Part shown: in pieces, positions 53,604 through 60,508 of the stretch | Layout: every line of letters starts with the position of its first letter | Numbering within the stretch: the first letter of the stretch is position 1 | NCBI GenBank assembly: GCA_013177805.1 | Contig: JABLXU010000028.1 | Location: 1-64,000 of the forward strand | Length of the DNA stretch: 64,000 nt | Direction: 5' to 3' | DNA from: Candidatus Omnitrophota bacterium | GTDB taxonomy: Bacteria > Hinthialibacterota > Hinthialibacteria > Hinthialibacterales > Hinthialibacteraceae | Made by a program: the position numbers and the translations under genes | The notes under the pieces: model-generated | Seen by the model: the letters and a program-made list of their open reading frames with translations, nothing else | What the model was told of the DNA's origin: nothing | Databases searched by the model: none

Positions 53604-55052
53604 TCAACCTTCCTCCACGACTTTCAATCCCGTCAGGTGGGCCAGATGGCGGATTGTCTGAGTATGGTCACCATAATAAGCCACCCGGTGCAAGGAAGCA
53701 TAATAGTCAGTGGCGCTTGCACCCAACGCTCCGCCCCCCCAGTTGTCCAGCAGTTTCTCCGCGTCATTGACCTCGGCCACGATTTCCGTCCGGCAGCCTC
53801 GTTCCTGGTCTTTGGGGACTTCCGGAACTGCAATGATCGTACCGGTAAACATCAACAGCGTGTCCAGATGGATCAGCTTGGTAAAAGTGACTTTCTGCCC
53901 GATACGATAGTGGACCTCGGTCACCGCGCCGCCCCGGACCTCCGCATGCCGTCGAAGCCGGTAAGGTGCCCGAGGGCTCCCGGGGCCTTCCATCCGAAGC
54001 GGGGCCGAACAATGGGAGAGGTGAAACGTATTCTTGGAGGTATCCACGCCCGCCGCGTTGCCCAGAAAACCCGCCCGGTTCAGAGCATGCTGGAATAGCA
54101 GCATGGTCAGCAAGCAGTCCATATCCCCGTCGCAAGCGGCGGGGATGCCCCGGTCGTTCAGGCGGGAAAATCCTAGACACGGAAAGCCCCGTTTCAACCA
54201 ACTCATACATGTCCCGACACATAATCCATCAGCGCGGTTCTCGGCGATCAACCGGTCCAGAGTCAGGCTCGCCCGGGCTGCCTTGAACACATCCTCCCGG
54301 TCTGGTTCAACGACGCTTTCCGCTTCGTCGAGCCACTCTTTCGCCACCGCTTCAACATCGGCCGCGTCGATCTGATCCATGATTTGGTCATACCGGCCAT
54401 CGGCGATCTGGACGATTTCAACCCCCAGCCGCTCTTTCACCAATTCCGGCGTGTAGGACTCGGGAGTGCCCTTGAACGGCGGAGAAACCAGCACCCGGCT
54501 TTGCCGCAACAGCGGGATGACTCGCAGCAGCGCGGCCGCCCGTTCCAATTCGCCATAATCGGTGGTATTGAACAGCGTGATCCGGTTGCCCTCTTCCCGC
54601 CACGGCTTCACCAGGCACCAGTCGTGTCCGCCCACGACCGGGAGATGAAACATGGCCACCGGCCGGCGCTGTTCAAAAATCGCCGGCATGACACTTTTCG
54701 GACCAAAGATATCCGCGCTAATGACCAGTACGGGCGCATTGGGACCAGCCGCGGCCAGCACCGCAGCGGCCTGCCCGGTGTCGTTGGCTTGGCCGATAAC
54801 GAATTCCACGTTGCCCAAATTCTTCTCCGCCGTTTCCAGGCGCATCCGCGCGGCCGTGATTTCCGCTTCCGACGGGCACCAACTCCGCTCCCCCGGATTA
54901 CCGGCAATGATCACACAAATCCGAACCTTCGATTTAGCAGCGGACAAGGCGTTCGACGCCTCGCTGTGTCCTGCCCAATGACCTGCCGCCAACGCTATGC
55001 CGCTTACCGCGCCCGTCCCCAAAAACTGCCTGCGAGTGCAATGTGTACACAT
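53604..55052 (-). CDS. Tat-exported protein with L-fucose/L-arabinose isomerase-like fold
   Basis: A 482-residue protein; the start at 55052 is preceded by GAAAGGGG. The N-terminus CTRRQFLGTGAVSGIALAAG is a twin-arginine signal, so it is exported folded. Three Rossmann-like segments follow, as in L-fucose isomerase-type enzymes: an N-terminal region (ICVIIAGNPGERSWCPSEAE), a second with VLVSPPFKGTPESY, and the C-terminal metal-site region with LNDRGIPAACDGDMDCLLTM and THLSHCSAP-like FHLSHCSAPLRMEG. The first metal ligand, usually Glu in ACEGD, is Asp here. Export and this change make sugar isomerase activity uncertain. It lies 19 bp after the pseudopilin gene. Confidence 0.7.
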   Translation of the reverse strand: MCTHCTRRQFLGTGAVSGIALAAGHWAGHSEASNALSAAKSKVRICVIIAGNPGERSWCPSEAEITAARMRLETAEKNLGNVEFVIGQANDTGQAAAVLAAAGPNAPVLVISADIFGPKSVMPAIFEQRRPVAMFHLPVVGGHDWCLVKPWREEGNRITLFNTTDYGELERAAALLRVIPLLRQSRVLVSPPFKGTPESYTPELVKERLGVEIVQIADGRYDQIMDQIDAADVEAVAKEWLDEAESVVEPDREDVFKAARASLTLDRLIAENRADGLCVGTCMSWLKRGFPCLGFSRLNDRGIPAACDGDMDCLLTMLLFQHALNRAGFLGNAAGVDTSKNTFHLSHCSAPLRMEGPGSPRAPYRLRRHAEVRGGAVTEVHYRIGQKVTFTKLIHLDTLLMFTGTIIAVPEVPKDQERGCRTEIVAEVNDAEKLLDNWGGGALGASATDYYASLHRVAYYGDHTQTIRHLAHLTGLKVVEEG

Positions 55053-55071
55053 AGCGGACCGCCCCTTTCGT

Positions 55072-55659
55072 TTATTGCGCGCTATCCCACGCGCTGCGAA
55101 ATACCGTTTGAGGAATGTTTCCCGGACCCACCCGTTCAAAATTACCTCGAGAAATCAAGCCGTTGGAAGCGTCATAGCGGGGGTACGAAGCCGAGGGGGA
55201 TGAACCATCAAACCATCCCTTGTCCGGTCCCAGGCCAGTCAGCACCCATTTGATATTCAGGCGTATCATTTGGGGATTTGTATCAAAGGTAGGGGGTCCA
55301 TGAAAAATGTAGAATTTCTTGATGGGTGTTCCATAAGCATTCAGGACGGTGTTATAACCGACATCGGTTTCGATAATCGGACCAAATGGATCTTCGGGGA
55401 TCGCGCTGATATACGCAAGCGGAATCGTTAGACGAAATAATTGAAAAGGGCCCATATACTGGTTGGTGTCGATTTTATAGGACTCGATCGCCGTTTCCAG
55501 TGACTTCATATCCGCTTCAGTCTTGGCGAGTTTGGCGCGTATTTGGGCATTCAAAAAGTTGGGGACGGCAATCGCGGCCAGGATGCCAATGATCGCCACG
55601 ACGATCAACAGTTCAATTAGTGTGAATGCCTGGCCTCGTCTCATTGTTTTCAATCTCAT
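55072..55659 (-). CDS. Stand-alone type IV pseudopilin-like protein 3
   Basis: About 195 residues from the ATG at 55659 (others at 55671 and 55644 are possible). The prepilin signal reads MRRGQAFTLIELLIVVAIIG; the residue before Phe is Ala rather than Gly, which is rarer and might lower cleavage. The helix ends NFLNAQIRAK. The C-terminus has DASNGLISRGNFERVGPG. The related proteins at 7557 and 20348 share this plan. The gene for the Tat-exported isomerase-like protein follows 19 bp downstream, so the two are probably co-transcribed. Confidence 0.83.
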   Translation of the reverse strand: MRLKTMRRGQAFTLIELLIVVAIIGILAAIAVPNFLNAQIRAKLAKTEADMKSLETAIESYKIDTNQYMGPFQLFRLTIPLAYISAIPEDPFGPIIETDVGYNTVLNAYGTPIKKFYIFHGPPTFDTNPQMIRLNIKWVLTGLGPDKGWFDGSSPSASYPRYDASNGLISRGNFERVGPGNIPQTVFRSAWDSAQ

Positions 55660-56392
55660 TGACACTCGCATGCCATGTTTTTCGGTGATCCCGGGAAAAC
55701 GGGATGCGCTGAGAACAGGAAACGAAATCAGCAGAAATAATCTCTTGTAGATTTTCTCATGATCACGCATTGGCTGTCAAGCAATTTTTTAGAAATATAG
55801 ACTAATAGTAGTTCCTATTAGGGACAGGCTTTTTATCACGAGGCAACGGCTGGAATGCCTGATATTGCGGCCACGGAAAAAATATAAATTTGCAATATAG
55901 CGGAATTGATGATCAAGGCCATGGTTGATCCCGTCCCGGCCGCCTCTTTTGTCTATATCCTGCTTTTATAAAGTAAATGAGGTTCCAGGTCATCCATTTT
56001 TAAAATAAAAGATCTTCCCAAACTTCCCTTTCCCTCTTGAAAATTTTCAGGTGTATATTTTGGGAGGGATCCTCGACGAGGCGCAGGCGGTCAGCGTGTT
56101 TCCCCTCCTGACAGGAATTTACGAGCTCGCTGCAATAGGGACGGACCTCCCAATGATGCGCTACACGCCGGTCGCTGTGTGGGGGCCGGGGGCACCGTGT
56201 GCCGGGATGGCTCTTTTTGCCGTTCGCTTTCCTTTTCTTGCGGGATTGCTTCCCGGTTTGGTCGGAGGCTTTGAGGTGCGGGAGGATCGCGGTTTTACTT
56301 CAGTTGGGCATCTTGTTACGAATGATTTATAATTCATTCAAAATCTGTTGTACGAAGGGAGATCCGTTCCCAGGTGAATAACGACGCAAAAA
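55660..56392. other. Intergenic region, no gene supported
   Basis: About 730 bp upstream of the pseudopilin gene. A plus-strand frame (56051-56332, 93 codons, GTG start) lacks a ribosome-binding site and family and is not accepted. The part near 55790-56040 is AT-rich and may hold the pseudopilin promoter. Confidence 0.5.
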
Positions 56393-56432
56393 ATAAATTA
56401 AAAAAAGGGACAAGCCCATTCGCCTGTCCCTT
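56393..56432 (-). terminator. Rho-independent terminator of the CBM9-like gene
   Basis: On the minus strand AAGGGACA and TGTCCCTT form an 8-bp stem around a 12-nt loop, followed by a T-run, 63 bp past the stop of the gene at 56496. Confidence 0.85.
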
Positions 56433-56495
56433 CGGAATCCAATCCGGTTCCATCAATTGATTGCTACGGCCCTCTCGATAAAAAATCCATAACGT

Positions 56496-57557
56496 TTACT
56501 GCAACATCCAATCGCCCACACCCGCCCCGGCGGTGAATTTCAGGACGCCGCGGGGAAAGTTATGGAATCCGCCGGGATCCATGTTATTCCAGGTAACCAG
56601 GGCGATCCCGGTGGACATGGTATACCCGTCCGTGTAACCGCAGACATTAAATAACCACTCGTCACCGGGTTTCACCCACCGGCCCTGGTCGTCTTTGACC
56701 ATGATCAGATTAATGCCTTCGAAGGGGATGTCATCAATGGTGTAATCGGCCAAATCCGGCATAGCCACAAAACTAAGCTGCGAATAGGGAATCGCCAATT
56801 CCAAAACCGGCCGGGCGACGATATCCGGCTCGACGGCGCCTTCGACCATATGCGGTTGCGCGGCGATCAACAACGGTTTCGCCCCCAAGGCCGCGGCCTC
56901 TTGCGGATCCGTATAGGGATTCCACGCGGTGGCCGGGAACTTGGGGCCGGTGGTGGTCAATCCCGAATAGAAATACGGGGGACCGAAAGCGCCTTTGCGG
57001 ACGCCGAAATTGCTATCGGCATACACGACGCCTTCGTACACGTCTTCCATCACGGGGAAATAACACAATTGGTATCCCGGTGACATATCCGCGCTGTCGT
57101 TCACGCCGTCGCCTTCTTTCCAATTGGGTTCGAAGAAGAATTCAAAATCCACACAACCCGGGATACCCCATCCCGCGTATCCGGTATCATCCGCCTCGAG
57201 GACCGCCGTGGTGTTGCCATCATAGGTCCATCCGTTGGCCACCATGGATTTGAAATCGGCCCGGAAACAGATATACAAATATTCTTCGTCCCACAGCGCC
57301 CGCCATTCCCAGTTGAGTTCATCCCGGGGGATCCGTTGATCCCGGTATTTGGTTACAGAGTTGTGATCCAGGCCATAGAAGTCCCCCGTCCATTCCGATC
57401 CATCCCATTCCCCGTCCGCGATTTCACCATCGATCACCGGGGCTGCCTTGGCCTTGTTCAAGATATATTCCCGGATTTCCTGGCTTTGGCCCGGAACGGG
57501 AGCCATGAACGCGAAAAATACCGTTAGCGCGATTAAAGCAAGAAAGAATCTTTTCAT
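56496..57557 (-). CDS. Secreted protein with CBM9-like domain
   Basis: A 353-residue exported protein. The start at 57557 has GGAGGATT upstream and a signal peptide ending FMAPVPGQSQ. From ~25 the sequence NKAKAAPVIDGEIADGEWDG and WRALWDEEYLYICFRADFKS follow the plan of family 9 carbohydrate-binding modules, which start with a strand after an acidic Asp-Gly pair and have a WDDEYLY core. About 330 residues make it larger than a single CBM9, so extra loops or a C-terminal part exist (YTIDDIPFEGINLIMVKDD). Ligand unknown. It is alone, with its own terminator. Confidence 0.7.
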   Translation of the reverse strand: MKRFFLALIALTVFFAFMAPVPGQSQEIREYILNKAKAAPVIDGEIADGEWDGSEWTGDFYGLDHNSVTKYRDQRIPRDELNWEWRALWDEEYLYICFRADFKSMVANGWTYDGNTTAVLEADDTGYAGWGIPGCVDFEFFFEPNWKEGDGVNDSADMSPGYQLCYFPVMEDVYEGVVYADSNFGVRKGAFGPPYFYSGLTTTGPKFPATAWNPYTDPQEAAALGAKPLLIAAQPHMVEGAVEPDIVARPVLELAIPYSQLSFVAMPDLADYTIDDIPFEGINLIMVKDDQGRWVKPGDEWLFNVCGYTDGYTMSTGIALVTWNNMDPGGFHNFPRGVLKFTAGAGVGDWMLQ

Positions 57558-57897
57558 AATATAAATCCTCCCATCCGTCACCGCTATCCGATTAAGGATT
57601 TTGAAACGCTCTGACCGACTCTACAGATCCAGGGATAAGGGGCTTGAGTTTTTTCCGGTTTCTCCTTTCTACATGAATGATCCGCCTACCCTCGCTTATC
57701 TGCGGAATAGGCGCATACACCTCCTCTGTGGGGATTATTTCCTGGACTTCCTCCGGATCGGATAAATCCTTACCTCAAATTCCTGGGGATGTCAACGGAA
57801 ATCAGGTAAAAGAACGGATGAATCGAATGACAATTTAAAAAAACCAGGCCGGATGCTTGGATACGGTGGCTTTCATACGGAGGAAAAATTCGGAGGA
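57558..57897. other. Intergenic region, no gene seen
   Basis: About 340 bp between the periplasmic-binding-protein gene and the CBM9-like gene, both on the minus strand. No terminator hairpin was recognised behind the upstream gene. It should hold the promoter of the CBM9-like gene. Confidence 0.5.
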
Positions 57898-59307
57898 TTA
57901 ACGCGATTGGCCCAGGGTAACCTGCTTGTCCAATCCCAGATCTTCGCGGGAATAAAACTTGAACTCCCCATTTTCCAAGCGGGCCAGATAGGCGGGGCTG
58001 ATGTTGTTGAAAATGGGATCGAAAACCTTCTCGCCGGTAACGCCGTGATACGTGGCGACCCGGGCCAGTTCGTCCCGGATGAGGGCGCGGTTGAGCCCGG
58101 CCTTTTCGATGGCCTGGATGGTCATGACGGTGCCGTCATAGGCATGGGCTGCGTAGGTTTCCGGATCTTCTCCGAATCGTTCCAGAAAATCGCGGACAAA
58201 CTGGAGGTGCACTGGATCCGTGCTGTGAGGATTGTAGGGATAACCGGCGATGACCTCCCCCGCCCGGTCCCCCACGATCCCCAGAAATTCCGGGCTAACC
58301 AGGCGGTCGCTGCCGATAAAAAGCTGGTTCATGCCCATTTCCCGCATTTGTTTGAGAATCAGGGCGGATTCCAATGCGTCGCCGTAGGTGATCACCGCGT
58401 CGGGATTGAGCGACTGGATGCGTTTGAGTTGAGGGGTGAAATCCGTGTCGCCGACCTTGTAATTCAATTCGGCCAGGAAGGGATGGCCCAGGCGGGTGGA
58501 GGCGTCGCGGAACTCGTCGATGCTCATGCGGCCGTAGCGGTTGTTGGCGCGCAGGGCGGCGACACGGTTGAGGTGCAATTTCTTATACACGTAATCGGCC
58601 AGCAAATAGCACATCTGGCGGTCATCGCTAATGCAACGGAACACCCACGGGATGTTGGTTTCGATAAACGTGGGATCGGTGTCGCCGGTATTCATGACGG
58701 GAATTTCAATTTTCAACGCCACGCGGATGGCGATGTGGCTGTTGGCCCCGTCGATCGACCCGATTATCGCCCAGACATTGTCCAGGTAAGCCAGCGTGAT
58801 CACCTCATTGCCGGTGGATCCCCACAGGCCGTTGTCATTGCGGATGACCAGTTCATACGGAACGCCGCTTCCCCGGTAGCCGCCTTTCTGGTTGGCTTGT
58901 TCGATGGCCAGCCGGGCTCCCTGCAGCATTTTGTGGCCCAAGGGCTCCTCATGCGACGCCCCGCCGGTAGCCACCGACACGGTTTTCATGATCGGACCGA
59001 TGAAGCCGATTTTGACGCTTTCGACATGCTCCGGTTCCGGAATATGCCGCCCGTACCCCCGGTATTGCAAGGGCTGAAGGAAATGCTTGCGGTAGGGTTC
59101 GGTGAATCGGCCGTAGGGCAAATATTCGTCCGGCGTTTCGCCGTACCGCAGATCCGTAGGATCCTCCAGCGGCGCGGGCCGGGTGGTGTCCCAAACACGG
59201 TTCTGATCTTCCAGCAAAGGTAGGGGCGCCTGGCAGAAACCGGGCGCGCCGCTCATCATGACGCTCAGCATCAAAATCATCAGAAGTATGAGAGCCAATC
59301 GTTTCAT
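57898..59307 (-). CDS. Periplasmic ligand-binding protein, LivJ/ANF-receptor type, without transporter genes
   Basis: A 469-residue exported protein. A signal peptide lies at ~1-26. An unusual ~75-residue N-terminal extension follows (TEPYRKHFLQPLQYRGYGRH). Then comes the type I periplasmic-binding fold: VKIGFIGPIMKTVSVATGGA, GARLAIEQANQKGGYRGSGV, YELVIRNDNGLWGSTGNEV, VWAIIGSIDGANSHIAIRV, LRANNRYGRMSIDEFRD, VITYGDALESALILKQMREM. Such proteins bind amino acids or other small ligands. No permease or ATPase gene lies in the window, and the gene is fourth in a unit with a propeller protein, a multiheme cytochrome and an FG-GAP protein; it may sense or deliver a ligand to that system. It follows the propeller gene by 36 bp. 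Confidence 0.85.
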   Translation of the reverse strand: MKRLALILLMILMLSVMMSGAPGFCQAPLPLLEDQNRVWDTTRPAPLEDPTDLRYGETPDEYLPYGRFTEPYRKHFLQPLQYRGYGRHIPEPEHVESVKIGFIGPIMKTVSVATGGASHEEPLGHKMLQGARLAIEQANQKGGYRGSGVPYELVIRNDNGLWGSTGNEVITLAYLDNVWAIIGSIDGANSHIAIRVALKIEIPVMNTGDTDPTFIETNIPWVFRCISDDRQMCYLLADYVYKKLHLNRVAALRANNRYGRMSIDEFRDASTRLGHPFLAELNYKVGDTDFTPQLKRIQSLNPDAVITYGDALESALILKQMREMGMNQLFIGSDRLVSPEFLGIVGDRAGEVIAGYPYNPHSTDPVHLQFVRDFLERFGEDPETYAAHAYDGTVMTIQAIEKAGLNRALIRDELARVATYHGVTGEKVFDPIFNNISPAYLARLENGEFKFYSREDLGLDKQVTLGQSR

Positions 59308-59343
59308 GATACGGGCCTCCCTCTGGTCCAGGATAAGATATGA

Positions 59344-60495
59344 TCATTCGGTTGTTGCCGCGGTTTTCTTCAAGCCTTTATAAAATCCCTTGCCGATGCC
59401 CCGGGCCAGGCCGTGGCCGGTGCCGATCCACACGTCGTCGCCTTGAAATTCACAGGTGATGATGAAATGATTGGGCAGGGTAAGGTTGGTGGGGATTTTT
59501 TTCATGACATGCTGATCCACCATGACGTTGGCCGTCCAGGTCTGGTCCTCCTCCGTGTCGCGCTTGTAGGTGACCCAGGTGTTGGTCTCGAAGTCCATCA
59601 GGCAGGCAAAGCCCAGGTCCGTGCAGGCATAACTGGAGTTGGCGTCGCGCCCCTTGATGAAATTGATGAAATCGTTGACCAGCCCGCTGTCGATGCGCGA
59701 GAATCCCCGCCACTTGCGCCCGTCGTAACGGCTCATGCCGAAATAGGTGGATACCCACAGCACGTTTTCCACGTATGACACCGCGGTGGTGATGATGTGG
59801 ATCAGCCCATCGTCGCGGTAGAGGTCGATTTCCATCTCCCGGTCCGGATCACGGTGGGCGTCCCAGCGCTGGGCTTTGACGTCCCATTCCAGCACCCCGC
59901 CGCCCCACACGGCCACGTAGACTTTGCCGTCAGCGGAATCGGTGTTGTAGCACCAGATTTCTTCCATGGGGGCGTTTTTCTCGGTATAGATTTCCCACTC
60001 TTTGGTGACTAAATTGTAGCGCGAAACCCCGGCGGTGGTGGCGATCCAGAGTTCGTCATCCAGGATGGTCAACCCGTACACCACGTCGTTCACCAGGCCG
60101 CTGTTCAATTGGTGAAAATGCTCGAAGCGTCCCCCGCTGAACCGGGCCACGCCTCCGCCAAACAAGCCCAGCCACACATCGCCGGACTTGGGATCGAGGG
60201 TGATGCCGGTGATAACTCTCCAGGGCAGTCCGTCCTTTTCGGTCCATGTTTTCCATTTCCCGTTTTCGTACAAAGCCAATCCGTTCTCGGTTCCCACCCA
60301 CAGGCGGTTGCCATCGGCCTTCAGGGAAAAGATATGATCATTGGGCAAGCCGTCTTTCGCGTAGAAAGTTTCCCATTCGGTGTAGACATAGGGATCTCCC
60401 TGCAGCACAGGCGGCGAACTTTCCTCTCCGCCGCCGGCGCAAGGCCAGAGAAGGAACGGAAACAACAGGATAACGATGGCGCGGCCTTTGTGCAT
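59344..60495 (-). CDS. Exported Reg_prop-type beta-propeller protein
   Basis: A 383-residue protein with an N-terminal export signal that ends in a cysteine (FLLWPCAGGGEE); the residue before Cys is Pro, so lipid attachment is doubtful. Six or so blades follow, each with the two-component-regulator propeller pattern: NRLWVGTENGLALYENGKW, GDVWLGLFGGGVARFSGG, DELWIATTAGVSRYNLVTKE, VLWVSTYFGMSRYDGRKW, VWIGTGHGLARGIGKG. Such propellers usually form sensor domains of hybrid kinases, but here the propeller is free-standing. It lies 13 bp after the decaheme gene. Confidence 0.85.
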   Translation of the reverse strand: MHKGRAIVILLFPFLLWPCAGGGEESSPPVLQGDPYVYTEWETFYAKDGLPNDHIFSLKADGNRLWVGTENGLALYENGKWKTWTEKDGLPWRVITGITLDPKSGDVWLGLFGGGVARFSGGRFEHFHQLNSGLVNDVVYGLTILDDELWIATTAGVSRYNLVTKEWEIYTEKNAPMEEIWCYNTDSADGKVYVAVWGGGVLEWDVKAQRWDAHRDPDREMEIDLYRDDGLIHIITTAVSYVENVLWVSTYFGMSRYDGRKWRGFSRIDSGLVNDFINFIKGRDANSSYACTDLGFACLMDFETNTWVTYKRDTEEDQTWTANVMVDQHVMKKIPTNLTLPNHFIITCEFQGDDVWIGTGHGLARGIGKGFYKGLKKTAATTE

Positions 60496-60508
60496 GGCTT
60501 GACCTCCC

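Noticed and set aside
56051..56332. 93-codon plus-strand frame in the gap after pseudopilin 3
   Set aside because: GTG start without ribosome-binding site, no homology recognised, no neighbours in the same direction.
57853..59223. Long open frame (456 codons) on the plus strand opposite the ligand-binding protein gene
   Set aside because: It is the complement of a clear signal-peptide-bearing PBP gene, lacks a ribosome-binding site and shows no family features; high-GC third positions make such frames.
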